Translations under genes and position numbers: made by a program | In this document: positions 16,703 to 26,042 of the stretch, in pieces | How the letters are laid out: each line of letters opens with the position of its first letter | How positions within the stretch are numbered: position 1 is the first letter of the stretch | Notes under the pieces: model-generated | Seen by the model: the letters and a program-made list of their open reading frames with translations, nothing else | Databases searched by the model: none | What the model was told of the DNA's origin: nothing | Assembly: GCA_041664345.1 (NCBI GenBank) | Contig: JBAYKX010000025.1 | Coordinates: 9,905-73,904, forward strand | DNA: 64,000 nucleotides | Direction: 5' to 3' | From: GWE2-40-63 sp041664345 | GTDB taxonomy: Bacteria > Bacteroidota > Bacteroidia > Bacteroidales > SZUA-534

Positions 16703-17809
16703 TTACATTTTATAAAACAACTTACCGGGCATACATTTAATGGCTCCAGCAAATTCAAGGTTTAATAATAAGGCCGATATTTTTGGCATGGGTAGTTCCG
16801 ATTGGCGGCAAATTTCATCAATGGTAATCGGTTTTATATCGGTAAATAAGTCCATAACGGACTTTTCCTCTTCAGTAAATTCAATAAAAAGCGCTCGTTG
16901 AACGGGTTTGTTTTCAGTTTGCCAACCCATTTGGTATTCCAAATCTTTAACCGAATCGATGAGTGCAGCACGGTTTGTTTTTATTAAATTATTGCAACCT
17001 GTTGAATATTTGTCTCCCGTACGTCCAGGTAATGCAAAAACATCGCGGTTATACGAAACAGCTAATTCCGCTGTGATTAAGGCCCCGCCGGTAACATTTG
17101 ACTCAACCACAATTACAGCATCGCTCAAGCCGGCAATGATGCGGTTGCGGCGAACAAAATTATTTTTATCGGGAAAAGTACCATGCATGAATTCGGTAAT
17201 AAGGCCGCCTGTTTCAATCATTTCAGCCGCTGTTTTGCGGTGCTGTGCCGGATAAATGGTGTCGAGTCCATGGGCTAAAACCCCAATGGTTCCTAACCCA
17301 TATTTTAAAGCCGCTTTATGGGCAGCAATATCAATACCATAGGCCAACCCACTCACAATTATTGCCTCGTGACCCCGCTCTTTTAAGGTTTCAATAAGCT
17401 TGTTGCAGAAATCCTTGCCATAAGCTGTTGCACTTCGGGTTCCTACAATAGCTACATATTTTTTTTGTGTTTCAACGGGTTGCCCTTTTGTGAATATTAG
17501 TAATGGAGCATCTTCGCACTGTTTTAAGCGGGCAGGATATTCATCCTCAAAAATGGTTGAAATTTGGATTTTATATTTTTGGGCAAACTCTAGTTCTTCA
17601 TCAGCTTTATGAAAATAATCGGTACTTTTTAGCACATCAACTAATTGGTTGCCAATGCCGGGAATTTTTAACAGTTCACCTTTTTTAAGTTTAAAAACCT
17701 CCTTAACCCCACCTGCATAAGCAATGAGCTTTCTCGAGGTGATGCTTCCTATTCCGGGAACTGCCCACAAGGCAAGATAATCGCGTTTGGTATGGGAGGT
17801 GTTTTCCAA
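16703..17809 (-). CDS. dprA: DNA-processing protein DprA
   Basis: Loads RecA on incoming single-stranded DNA in natural transformation. 368 residues: an N-terminal HhH/SAM-like region (PGIGSITSRKL, IPGIGNQLV), the Rossmann-like DprA core with GTRSATAYG (about 123), VSGLAYGIDIAAH and the GALITAELA stretch, and a C-terminal winged-helix domain (from about 310). Complete. It is a hint, not proof, of transformation competence, because DprA is present in many non-competent bacteria. Confidence 0.92.
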   Translation of the reverse strand: MENTSHTKRDYLALWAVPGIGSITSRKLIAYAGGVKEVFKLKKGELLKIPGIGNQLVDVLKSTDYFHKADEELEFAQKYKIQISTIFEDEYPARLKQCEDAPLLIFTKGQPVETQKKYVAIVGTRSATAYGKDFCNKLIETLKERGHEAIIVSGLAYGIDIAAHKAALKYGLGTIGVLAHGLDTIYPAQHRKTAAEMIETGGLITEFMHGTFPDKNNFVRRNRIIAGLSDAVIVVESNVTGGALITAELAVSYNRDVFALPGRTGDKYSTGCNNLIKTNRAALIDSVKDLEYQMGWQTENKPVQRALFIEFTEEEKSVMDLFTDIKPITIDEICRQSELPMPKISALLLNLEFAGAIKCMPGKLFYKM

Positions 17810-17816
17810 GTTCTGA

Positions 17817-18290
17817 TTATTTGGCTGCCTTATTAATAGCTAAAATTAAATCGAGCGCCTTACTAATTTTCTCTCTATCTTCAGATCTCATAGCGGTAAG
17901 GCTAACTTTAGGAAAACGAGCCAAACCACCGGGTGTTTCCTGAAAAAGGGCCAGTGTCTTTTTTAATCCAAATAAGGATGTTTTTATTTCATACTTTCTG
18001 AAATTCTCCGATTTGATTAGAATTGAATTGTTTGAGGTACGGAAAGGAGCCAATGATTTATATCGTATCCGTATTTTATCGGGGCCGGCGTAAAACGAAA
18101 CAAAATAAAGACCCGGAATGGCCATCAACACAAAATAAACAACCAGGAATATAAAAGTGATAAGTATGTATTTAAGATCCCTAACTTCGGTGAATAAATA
18201 GGTGCTTGCCACAAAAGCCACTGCTAATAGAGGAATCAGCATATAAAATGTTCTTATTTTTGAAGCTTTCTTTGTATTTTCTAATTCCAT
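17817..18290 (-). CDS. Two-helix membrane protein with PH-like cytosolic domain
   Basis: 157-residue protein from the ATG at 18290; a longer frame to 18386 adds residues unlike a normal start. Two membrane helices lie at about residues 14-34 and 40-65, and the rest is a beta-rich domain (RIRYKSLAPFRTSNNSILIK and similar pieces) with a C-terminal helix, a plan like bacterial PH-domain membrane proteins. No catalytic motif is visible. It lies between tadA and dprA. Function unknown. Confidence 0.65.
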   Translation of the reverse strand: MELENTKKASKIRTFYMLIPLLAVAFVASTYLFTEVRDLKYILITFIFLVVYFVLMAIPGLYFVSFYAGPDKIRIRYKSLAPFRTSNNSILIKSENFRKYEIKTSLFGLKKTLALFQETPGGLARFPKVSLTAMRSEDREKISKALDLILAINKAAK

Positions 18291-18391
18291 GATTCGTATT
18301 TTTTGTTCAAATGTAAAAGATTCCCTTCTAAAAAGAACCTTATATAAAGATATTTCTTGACTTACGGAATTAACAAACAGCCCCAATCCAT

Positions 18392-18829
18392 TTATCTTTT
18401 TTGTTTAAAAAAAGCGGTAACCAAGGCACTGCATTCATCCTGCATTATTCCTGAAATAAGCTCTGTTTTAGGGTGTAGCAGCTTATTTCCATACTGCGAA
18501 AAACCCCGTTTGCTGTCAGCTGCACCATAAACAATGCGGGCAAGTTGAGTCCAATAGGCAGCACCTGCGCACATAACGCAAGGTTCCAAGGTAACATAGA
18601 GTGTACACTCGTTCAAATATTTGCCTCCAATAAAATTAGCCGCTGCGGTATATGCTTGCATTTCGGCATGGGCGGTCACATCGTTGAGAGTTTCGGTTAA
18701 ATTGTAAGCCCGGGCAATTATTTGATTGTTGCAAACTACCACTGCACCAACAGGCACTTCATTTTTTTCGAATGCAATTTGAGCCTGTTCCAAGGCCTTT
18801 TTCATAAAATAATCGTGTGTAAATTCCAT
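18392..18829 (-). CDS. tadA: tRNA adenosine(34) deaminase
   Basis: Deaminates A34 of tRNA-Arg(ACG) to inosine. Zinc site motifs are intact: HAEMQAY (about residues 55-61) with the proton-shuttling glutamate, and PCVMCAGA (about 82-89). 145 residues, normal length. Family members also include guanine deaminases, but the helix after PCxxC and the overall length suit TadA. Confidence 0.85.
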   Translation of the reverse strand: MEFTHDYFMKKALEQAQIAFEKNEVPVGAVVVCNNQIIARAYNLTETLNDVTAHAEMQAYTAAANFIGGKYLNECTLYVTLEPCVMCAGAAYWTQLARIVYGAADSKRGFSQYGNKLLHPKTELISGIMQDECSALVTAFFKQKR

Positions 18830-18882
18830 TTTTTAAGGTCTATTTTCTATTGTTTATGTTCATTTCGTAAATTATTCACTGA

Positions 18883-18924
18883 TAATTACTAATTGATCAT
18901 TGCTAATTAATAATTACCCATTGA
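18883..18924. repeat. Degenerate tandem array with 7-bp phase
   Basis: Six adjacent heptamers: TAATTAC, TAATTGA, TCATTGC, TAATTAA, TAATTAC, CCATTGA. The consensus is TAATTrm, and the heptamer before it (TCACTGA) is possibly a seventh unit. It lies in the 174-bp gap between divergent tadA and aspS, directly upstream of the aspS promoter candidate. Confidence 0.65.
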
Positions 18925-18953
18925 TTTCTCCTTTTCCAAAGCTAAAAAAATAT

Positions 18954-18961
18954 TACTTTCG
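18954..18961 (+). promoter_or_regulatory. Candidate -7 box (TACTTTCG) for aspS
   Basis: TACTTTCG fits TAnnTTTG at 7 of 8 positions and is followed by C. It lies 42 bp before the aspS start. Confidence 0.4.
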
Positions 18962-19003
18962 CAGCGGAATATAATGCAATTCAATTGATAAAATACAAAA
19001 ATT

Positions 19004-20767
19004 ATGTATCGTACACACACTTGTGGAGAGCTTAGAGCAGCACATATAAACCAGCAGGTTACCTTGAGCGGATGGGTGCAAAAAAGCCGTGAATTGGGTG
19101 GAATGACCTTTGTTGATGTAAGAGACCGCTATGGAATTACTCAATTGGTATTCGACCTTTCAAAAAATCCGGAATTGGCTCAATTGGCAAGAGATTTAGG
19201 ACGCGAATACGTTATTTCAGTATCTGGAAAGGTAATAGAGCGCCAAAGCAAAAACAGTAAAATGCCCACCGGCGATATTGAAATATTAGTCAGTCAATTA
19301 ACCATCCTAAATAAATCAGAAGTTCCTCCCTTTACTATTGAAGATAATTCCGATGGTGGCGATGAATTGCGAATGAAATACCGGTATCTTGATTTGCGCC
19401 GCAACCCATTGCAGAAATCTATGGAACTGCGTCACAACATGGGTATTGAGGTTCGTAATTTTTTGCATAAGGAAGGTTTCTTTGAAATAGAAACTCCCTA
19501 TCTCATCAAATCAACTCCTGAAGGAGCCCGCGATTTTGTGGTTCCATCGCGGATGAATGCGAACCAGTTTTATGCCCTGCCACAATCACCACAAACTTTC
19601 AAGCAGTTATTAATGGTAGCTGGGTACGACCGGTATTTCCAGATTGTACGATGCTTCCGCGATGAAGATTTACGTGCCGACCGTCAGCCTGAGTTTACTC
19701 AAATTGATTGTGAAATGGCATTTGTGGAGCGTGATGACATTTTGAATACCTTTGAGAAAATGACCAAGCACCTTTTCAAAACCGTCAAAAATTTGGAATT
19801 TAGGTACGATTTTCCAAAAATGGCCTACGATGATGCCATGACATTTTATGGAAGTGACAAGCCGGATATCCGTTTTGATATGAAGTTTGTTGAGCTTACC
19901 CATTTAGCCAAAGGAAAAGGGTTTGTAGTATTTGACAGTGCAGCTTATGTGGCGGGAATTTGTGCTACTGGCTGCTCTGGCTATTCACGTAAAGAAACTG
20001 ACCAACTGACCGAATTTGTAAAGAAACCACAAATTGGTGCCAAAGGAATGGTTTATGTGAAGTACGAAACCGATGGGACTTTTAAATCATCGGTTGACAA
20101 ATTTTTTGATGCCGATGCACTCAAAGGTTGGGCTAACGCCATGGGAGCCAAACCCGGCGATTTATTGCTGATTTTGTCGGGCGATAAAACCCAAACTCAA
20201 AAAGCACTTTGCGAACTTCGGTTGGAAATTGGCGAACGTTTAGGCCTGCGCGATAAAAACAAATTTGCTCCACTTTGGGTGGTCGATTTTCCTTTATTGG
20301 AATGGAACGAAGAAGCGCATCGGTTTTTTGCCATGCACCATCCTTTTACCTCACCAAAACCGGAGGATATGGATAAATTTGACACTAATCCGGGAGCTAT
20401 AAAAGCCAATGCTTATGATTTGGTAATTAATGGAGTTGAGATTGGCGGTGGAAGTATCCGCATACATGATAGAGAATTGCAAGCTAAAATGTTTAACGCT
20501 CTTGGTTTTACTAAGGAAGAAGCTGAAGACCAATTCGGATTTTTATTGAATGCATTCCGTTACGGAGCACCACCTCATGGGGGAGTTGCCTTTGGGTTCG
20601 ATCGTTTGGTATCGCTTTTTGCCGGATTAGATTCTATACGCGATGTGATTGCTTTTCCTAAAAACAATTCAGGTCGCGATGTAATGATTGATTCCCCTTC
20701 AGCAATTGCTAATGCTCAATTGGAAGAACTTTTCTTGACCTTAAAAAAGCCACAAAACGTGAAATAG
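19004..20767 (+). CDS. aspS: Aspartate--tRNA ligase
   Basis: Class II synthetase, 587 residues. An N-terminal OB fold anticodon-binding domain (about 1-105; VTLSGWVQKSRELGG) is followed by motif 2 (FRDEDLRADRQPEFTQID) in the catalytic core, a bacterial-type GAD insertion domain (about 280-410) and motif 3 (GVAFGFDRLV, near residue 530). The bacterial GAD insert separates it from archaeal-type enzymes. It may also charge tRNA-Asn if the genome lacks AsnS. Transcribed alone. Confidence 0.96.
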   Translation: MYRTHTCGELRAAHINQQVTLSGWVQKSRELGGMTFVDVRDRYGITQLVFDLSKNPELAQLARDLGREYVISVSGKVIERQSKNSKMPTGDIEILVSQLTILNKSEVPPFTIEDNSDGGDELRMKYRYLDLRRNPLQKSMELRHNMGIEVRNFLHKEGFFEIETPYLIKSTPEGARDFVVPSRMNANQFYALPQSPQTFKQLLMVAGYDRYFQIVRCFRDEDLRADRQPEFTQIDCEMAFVERDDILNTFEKMTKHLFKTVKNLEFRYDFPKMAYDDAMTFYGSDKPDIRFDMKFVELTHLAKGKGFVVFDSAAYVAGICATGCSGYSRKETDQLTEFVKKPQIGAKGMVYVKYETDGTFKSSVDKFFDADALKGWANAMGAKPGDLLLILSGDKTQTQKALCELRLEIGERLGLRDKNKFAPLWVVDFPLLEWNEEAHRFFAMHHPFTSPKPEDMDKFDTNPGAIKANAYDLVINGVEIGGGSIRIHDRELQAKMFNALGFTKEEAEDQFGFLLNAFRYGAPPHGGVAFGFDRLVSLFAGLDSIRDVIAFPKNNSGRDVMIDSPSAIANAQLEELFLTLKKPQNVK

Positions 20768-20812
20768 AATATTCCTTCTTCGGTTAGGATCCTTTTTAAT
20801 AGAATCACCTTT

Positions 20813-22372
20813 TTAGATATCCTTGTCCAAACTTCCTTTCAGCCGCTTTTGCCGGATGATGGTTTGGACAGGGATATCGCTTATTTTACTTTCTAACCAC
20901 GAAATAATATCCAAGTAAAGGAACGGACGTTTTTCATAAGGATCCTGTCTCAACCGTTTCAGTTCTTCAAGCAACCCGTTGAAAGCATCATTCAGTTTAT
21001 CTTCTGAAATGCTGGGGAGCCGGCGCAAAAATAAAAGTACTTCCCGTTGGGTACGGTGTAAATCTTTCATCTTCGAAAGGAAACGGTAAGTGCTTTTAAC
21101 CAGATATTCAATTAATTCAAAATTTTTCATCTCAAAATGAGCAATCAAATTAAGTATCCGGGCAAAACATTGAATGTCGCTTCTAAGTTCGGTATCCTTA
21201 TAATTGATTACTTTATTCAGGTATTTAACGGTATTTTTGTAGTCACCACTTCCAAAGTATAAACAAGCAATTTTATAGTAAAATATCAGAATGTTGTGAT
21301 TGTCCAGATACATATCATTGGTATCAATAAAATCCTCAATTTCCGGAACCAGTTTAACCCCATCGGAGAAAGTACCCTCCATAAAATGCCAGTTAATGGA
21401 ATGTGTGTAAAAGTGGTAGCCGAGGCTTAGTTCCACATTTTTAGTCAGCGGTAATTCGGTATGCTCTTTAAATTGTTTCAATTCAAGCAGTCCTTTTTCA
21501 AAACGCGCATAATCGCCAGCAAAATAGAGTCCCTCAAGCATATTATTAATGCCTTTAATATACAAATCGGTCTGCGATAGTAAGGCATCGGGATTTTGGC
21601 GGAATAGTTCGACCCATTTTAGTGAATACCGATACTGCATTAAAAAATCCTGTGTAATCTGGTAAAACCAAACGTGCGACTTATAGAGGTAGAGTTTTTC
21701 AATAAAGCCAAGATGGTTATAGGAGAATGCGGGTAAATTTTCATGAAAAAAGTCCGTTATCACGATTTGGTCTTCTTCATTTCTCACATATCCATGTTGT
21801 AGATAAAAACCGTACAGCTTTATTGATAGGTTTGATAGGGCACCCGATAAAGTCAATGTGTGGTTTAACAGATCTGATTCCTTGGAAAGTTGCTCAGCTC
21901 TATTTTCAAGGCTACGAGTAATATATTGTGATTCAATCAGTTTTTCAAATTCAATCATTTCAGAATACAGCAATTGCCGTTCGTATTTTTTTGCCAATTT
22001 CTTTGCTTTATTTAACATTACCAAACTTTGTCGGTATAGTGCTTTGTTATACAATATTTTGGCATAATCAATTTGTTGGCGTAGCATAATATCCACATCG
22101 CTCAATTGCGATGAGAGACGCAAGCTGACCAATAGATTTTTAGTAAGGTTTGCTTTTAGGTTTGAAAGCTGGGCTGGCTTTATTTCTGGGGCTTTTTTTA
22201 GAATATCTTCTTCGTTGTAATCGTACTGTTTATCAATTAAGTCAAATAGGGTGAGATATTTTAAGCTTTCGCCATCTCCTAAGCGGTTGGAATAGAGTTT
22301 GAAATTTCTTTTCTCTGCTTTGCTCAACGATTTTATCAGCTTAAAAAGAAGGTCGGTTTGCTGTCTGGCCAT
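20813..22372 (-). CDS. Large helical (TPR-like) protein of unknown function
   Basis: 519-residue soluble, mostly helical protein without signal peptide. It begins MARQQTDLLFKLIKSLSKAEKRNF, a start I associate with a Bacteroidota-restricted family. Internal repeats of amphipathic helices (for example ALYRQSLVMLNKAKKLAKKYE and YKNTVKYLNKVINYKDTE) look like degenerate TPRs. No enzymatic motif is seen. The ends of this gene and aspS converge, and only 45 bp separates them. A scaffold or regulator role is possible but unsupported. Confidence 0.7.
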   Translation of the reverse strand: MARQQTDLLFKLIKSLSKAEKRNFKLYSNRLGDGESLKYLTLFDLIDKQYDYNEEDILKKAPEIKPAQLSNLKANLTKNLLVSLRLSSQLSDVDIMLRQQIDYAKILYNKALYRQSLVMLNKAKKLAKKYERQLLYSEMIEFEKLIESQYITRSLENRAEQLSKESDLLNHTLTLSGALSNLSIKLYGFYLQHGYVRNEEDQIVITDFFHENLPAFSYNHLGFIEKLYLYKSHVWFYQITQDFLMQYRYSLKWVELFRQNPDALLSQTDLYIKGINNMLEGLYFAGDYARFEKGLLELKQFKEHTELPLTKNVELSLGYHFYTHSINWHFMEGTFSDGVKLVPEIEDFIDTNDMYLDNHNILIFYYKIACLYFGSGDYKNTVKYLNKVINYKDTELRSDIQCFARILNLIAHFEMKNFELIEYLVKSTYRFLSKMKDLHRTQREVLLFLRRLPSISEDKLNDAFNGLLEELKRLRQDPYEKRPFLYLDIISWLESKISDIPVQTIIRQKRLKGSLDKDI

Positions 22373-22559
22373 TGTATTAAAATTTCAAAATTGGTAAATC
22401 AAACTATTGAATATCAACAGAAGTATGCAATTTACTTACAATTTGACAAGCGTAGTAAGTTAATTTATTACTTTTTAAAACCCAATTGGGGTATCTATTT
22501 TTGTAAGGTCAAATTTAAGTACAGGTTTTTAAATAAACTAAACTAATTTACAAAAAACG

Positions 22560-22832
22560 ATGAATTCAATTAATATCAAGGGAGAGACACTGAGCCTATC
22601 AACTGTCAATTCAATGATGCGGGTTCTAAACGAAGAAGTTAGGAAGGACTCAAATCTGGCTTTTGACTTACTTTTGTTCCTTCATGAACGTCATATTGAG
22701 GTTCCAATTCTCTCCAACGAAGAATTGAAAAATCATATTCCGGTTAGTTTTAAACATCAAAATTCATCGGAGGCAAATAAGCGCATTCAGCTTGCATTTG
22801 AAGGAATTTCATTAAAAGAAGATATTCTTTAA
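22560..22832 (+). CDS. Small conserved-looking protein of unknown function
   Basis: 90-residue soluble, helical protein with no signal peptide or recognisable domain (starts MNSINIKGETLSLSTVNSMMR). It lies 103 bp upstream of leuA on the same strand and 187 bp from the divergent helical-protein gene. Codon use resembles its neighbours and the frame is complete, so it is probably real. No functional clue beyond position. Confidence 0.5.
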   Translation: MNSINIKGETLSLSTVNSMMRVLNEEVRKDSNLAFDLLLFLHERHIEVPILSNEELKNHIPVSFKHQNSSEANKRIQLAFEGISLKEDIL

Positions 22833-22935
22833 TCTATCCGAATTCAGGATGAAGCATCTATCAGTTTCCATTTAAACGGCACCAATTTAATAAAAAGGGC
22901 TAGTTACAATTGATTAAAAATTAAATTATTATACA

Positions 22936-24429
22936 ATGGCATCAGACAAAATTTTCATTTTTGATACTACGTTACGCGATGGAGAGCAAGCTCCGGGTTG
23001 TCAGTTAAATACAGTCGAAAAAATCGAAGTCGCAAAAATGTTGGAAGAACTTGGCGTTGATGTGATTGAAGCCGGTTTTCCTATTTCAAGCCCCGGTGAT
23101 TTTAATTCGGTGGTAGAAATATCAAAAGCAGTGTCAAAACCAATTATCTGTGCACTTACAAGGGCAGTAAAAAAGGATATTGAGGTGGCTGCCGAAGCAT
23201 TGAAATATGCAAAAAGGGGTCGCATTCATACAGGAATAGGAACCTCGTATTACCACATTGTGCATAAATTGAATACCACCGAGGATGAAATTATCCGCAG
23301 GGCTATTGAGGCTGTAAAATATGCCCGTAATTTTGTTGACGATGTGGAATTTTATGCCGAAGATGCCGGCCGTTCCGATAATGCCTTTTTAGCCAAAGTT
23401 ACCGAAGCTGTTATTAAAGCGGGAGCTACCGTTATAAATATTCCCGATACCACGGGTTATTGTTTGCCAACCATGTATGGCGAGAAGATAAAGTATTTGA
23501 TGGAACATGTTCCCAATATTGATAAAGCTATTTTATCAACCCACTGTCACAACGATTTAGGTATGGCTACTGCTAACGCTATAATGGGCGTTATGAACGG
23601 AGCACGGCAAGTGGAAGTTACCTTGAATGGAATTGGTGAACGCGCAGGAAATACCTCATTGGAGGAAGTAGTTATGACCTTGAAAAGCCATAAGGATTTA
23701 AACTTTTACACCGATATAAAAACAAAGAAGATAATGAAAGCAAGCCGTATGGTTTCTTCATTAATGAATATGCCGGTTCAAGCCAACAAAGCAATTGTTG
23801 GAAAAAATGCATTTGCGCATTCATCAGGTATTCATCAGGACGGTGTAATTAAAAACCGCGAAACTTACGAAATTATTGACCCAATAGAAGTTGGAGTTAA
23901 TGAATCAGAAATTCTGCTTACTGCCCGCAGTGGACGTGCTGCGTTGAAACACCGGTTGGAATTGTTGGGATTTCAGCCCAATGGCGATTTGGATGATATT
24001 TACACCCGCTTTTTGGAATTGGCCGACCAGAAAAAACAGATTAACGATAACGACTTGGAATTTTTGGTTGACATCAATCAAAAACAGCACCGTTCTATGA
24101 AACTCGATTACCTGCATATTTCTACCGGAACAGCCCCTGAAACTATGGCAACTGTGCGACTGGAAGTAAATGGTGAATTACAATCAGCCACTGCCAGTGG
24201 AAATGGTCCGGTGGATGCATCCTTTAATGCAGTAAAAGAAGTGGTAAAGCGCAAACTTCATTTAGAAGAATTCTTGATTCAAGCCATTACTAAAGGCAGT
24301 AACGATATTGGCAAAGTGCACGTGCAGATTAGCAATAACGGAACGGTATATCAGGGATTTTCAGGAAGTACTAATATCCTGACCGCCAGCGTGGAAGCCT
24401 ACATTGATGCCATTGCAAAAATAAAATAA
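22936..24429 (+). CDS. leuA: 2-isopropylmalate synthase
   Basis: First committed step of leucine synthesis: condenses acetyl-CoA and 2-oxoisovalerate. The 497-residue protein has the DRE-TIM barrel signature DTTLRDGEQAPG (residues 10-21), the metal-binding HCHND (about 203-207), the NGIGERAGN motif (about 234-242), HSSGIHQDG near residue 296 and a C-terminal regulatory domain (about 390-497) for leucine feedback. Homocitrate and citramalate synthases are related; the neighbouring leuB and the full regulatory domain favour LeuA. leuC and leuD are not in this window. Confidence 0.88.
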   Translation: MASDKIFIFDTTLRDGEQAPGCQLNTVEKIEVAKMLEELGVDVIEAGFPISSPGDFNSVVEISKAVSKPIICALTRAVKKDIEVAAEALKYAKRGRIHTGIGTSYYHIVHKLNTTEDEIIRRAIEAVKYARNFVDDVEFYAEDAGRSDNAFLAKVTEAVIKAGATVINIPDTTGYCLPTMYGEKIKYLMEHVPNIDKAILSTHCHNDLGMATANAIMGVMNGARQVEVTLNGIGERAGNTSLEEVVMTLKSHKDLNFYTDIKTKKIMKASRMVSSLMNMPVQANKAIVGKNAFAHSSGIHQDGVIKNRETYEIIDPIEVGVNESEILLTARSGRAALKHRLELLGFQPNGDLDDIYTRFLELADQKKQINDNDLEFLVDINQKQHRSMKLDYLHISTGTAPETMATVRLEVNGELQSATASGNGPVDASFNAVKEVVKRKLHLEEFLIQAITKGSNDIGKVHVQISNNGTVYQGFSGSTNILTASVEAYIDAIAKIK

Positions 24430-24454
24430 TCCATAAAAAGAATAATTACTGACA

Positions 24455-25531
24455 ATGAAGAACATACTCGTATTGCCCGGCGATGGAATTGGACCGGAAA
24501 TTACTGTTGAGGCCGTGAAAGTGATGAAAGCCGCTGCGGAAGCTTATGGCTTTAAACTTAGTTTTGATTATGCCCGCATTGGAGCCGATGCCATTATTAA
24601 AGATGGCAATCCGCTACCGGAACAAACGGTGGTTAAAGCCGAAAAAGCTGATGCCATTTTGCTAGGAGCTGTTGGTTTACCTCAATTTGATGGGGAAAAA
24701 GACCCAAACCGCAGACCTGAAATGGGTTTGTTGGGTATCCGTAAAAAGATGCAATTGTATTGCAATATTCGCCCTATAAGAATATACGATACCATTAAAC
24801 ACCTTTCACCTTTGAAAGAGGAAATAATTAATGGAACCAATTTTGTGATTTTCAGGGAACTTACCGGTGGAATTTATTTTGGGAAAAAGGGTAGGAGTGA
24901 GGATGGTCAAACGGCTTACGACGACTGCAGTTATTCCGTGCATGAAATTCAGCGTATTGCCAAATTGGCCTATGAAGAAGCCATGCGCCGCGATAAAAAA
25001 CTGTTGTTAGCCGATAAAGCCAATGTGTTGGAGACATCACGCTTGTGGCGCGAAACCGTTACGGCAATGAATAAAGACTATCCTGAAATAACATTGGAAT
25101 ATCAGTACATTGATAATGCAGCCATGCAAGTGGTAATGCGCCCATCGCAATTCAGCGTAATTGTTACCGAAAACATGTTTGGCGATATACTTTCCGACGA
25201 AGCATCGGTAATTATTGGTTCTTTGGGAATGATGCCATCAGCATCTTATGGCATCAAAACAGCCTTGTTTGAACCGTCACATGGGTCTTATCCGCAGGCT
25301 ATGGGTAAAAATATTGCCAATCCAATGGCCACCATTCTTTCGGCAGCCATGCTGTTGCAATACATTGGTTATGAGCAGGCAGCCAAGGCCATCGAAGCAG
25401 CAATTGATGTAGCATTAGCCCAAAATATTTGTACCATTGACATCAATCCGGCACATCCGGCATCAACCTCAGCTGTAGGTGATTTTATTGCCCAGCAGGT
25501 ATTTGCTTCAGTTTCGATGAAAGTAAATTAG
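24455..25531 (+). CDS. leuB: 3-isopropylmalate dehydrogenase
   Basis: NAD-dependent oxidative decarboxylation of 3-isopropylmalate, third step of leucine synthesis. Signatures: GDGIGPEIT near residue 9, RELTGGIYFG (about 132-141), and the metal/NAD region NMFGDILSDEASVIIGSLGM (about 236-255), then FEPSHGSYPQ. Length 358 is typical. It starts 25 bp after leuA and so is in the same transcript; a terminator follows. Confidence 0.94.
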   Translation: MKNILVLPGDGIGPEITVEAVKVMKAAAEAYGFKLSFDYARIGADAIIKDGNPLPEQTVVKAEKADAILLGAVGLPQFDGEKDPNRRPEMGLLGIRKKMQLYCNIRPIRIYDTIKHLSPLKEEIINGTNFVIFRELTGGIYFGKKGRSEDGQTAYDDCSYSVHEIQRIAKLAYEEAMRRDKKLLLADKANVLETSRLWRETVTAMNKDYPEITLEYQYIDNAAMQVVMRPSQFSVIVTENMFGDILSDEASVIIGSLGMMPSASYGIKTALFEPSHGSYPQAMGKNIANPMATILSAAMLLQYIGYEQAAKAIEAAIDVALAQNICTIDINPAHPASTSAVGDFIAQQVFASVSMKVN

Positions 25532-25539
25532 TCGAACTA

Positions 25540-25561
25540 ATCCCGAGCGTAGTCGAGGGAT
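25540..25561. repeat. Dispersed short palindromic motif
   Basis: ATCCC-GAGCGTAGTCGA-GGGAT, a short imperfect palindrome directly after leuB. The CCGAGCGTAGTCGAGG core is a common dispersed intergenic motif in bacteria and looks related to the TGTCGAAG motif at 10.7 kb. Confidence 0.5.
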
Positions 25562-25622
25562 CATATGTTACAAAGAGTGACATTCGCTTTCTGATTTATC
25601 CAATTGGTATATTTTTCTGCAT

Positions 25623-25660
25623 AAAATCCATCAGGAACAGTTTCTTGATGGATTTTGTTT
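25623..25660 (+). terminator. Intrinsic terminator of leuAB
   Basis: Perfect 11-bp stem AAAATCCATCA (25623-25633) / TGATGGATTTT (25646-25656) with a 12-nt loop and a T-rich tail. About 92 bp beyond the leuB stop. The rest of the 304-bp gap to the antitoxin gene holds only the dispersed motif and a promoter candidate. Confidence 0.7.
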
Positions 25661-25795
25661 TTGGATCACCGACATCTGGTCGGTATTTTATTCATGATTA
25701 CTTTATTACTGCAACAATAGTCTGGTATTCTCAGTTTATATGATTTACTTGCCCGAGGTTATTGCTACTGTATATTTTTCTAAATGCCCAATAAG

Positions 25796-25823
25796 TTGTG
25801 ATGGACTAATTTTATTAACTTAG
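25796..25823 (+). promoter_or_regulatory. Candidate promoter of the toxin-antitoxin pair
   Basis: TTG (25796-25798), 17 bp, then TAACTTAG (25816-25823), which is 7 of 8 to TAnnTTTG. It lies 12 bp before the antitoxin start, so the transcript would have almost no leader. Confidence 0.4.
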
Positions 25824-25835
25824 CAAAAAAATAAA

Positions 25836-26042
25836 ATGACAGATATTCAATTATATACCCGGTTACAATATCTTAAACCATCCTTAAAATCGGAGGTGTA
25901 CGATTTTGTTGAATTTTTATTGGCAAAACAGAAAAAAGAAAAAAAATTAAAGAAACCGGTTTTTGGTTGTGCTAAAGGCCGTTTTAAAATGGCAGTCGAT
26001 TTTGATGCCCCCCTTGATGATTTTAATGAATATATGTATTAA
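25836..26042 (+). CDS. DUF2281-type antitoxin
   Basis: 68-residue protein. The sequence LKPSLKSEVYDFVEFLLAKQ is the typical helical core of DUF2281 antitoxins, followed by a lysine-rich linker and a C-terminal segment (FGCAKGRFKM...DFDAPLDDF) that usually wraps the toxin active site. The stop overlaps the toxin ATG (TAATG), giving translational coupling. Predicted to neutralise the PIN toxin and to repress its own promoter. Confidence 0.82.
   Translation: MTDIQLYTRLQYLKPSLKSEVYDFVEFLLAKQKKEKKLKKPVFGCAKGRFKMAVDFDAPLDDFNEYMY

Noticed and set aside
22833..22935. Leucine attenuator or riboswitch before leuA
   Set aside because: No leucine-rich leader peptide, T-box or stable alternative hairpins are seen in the 103 bp.
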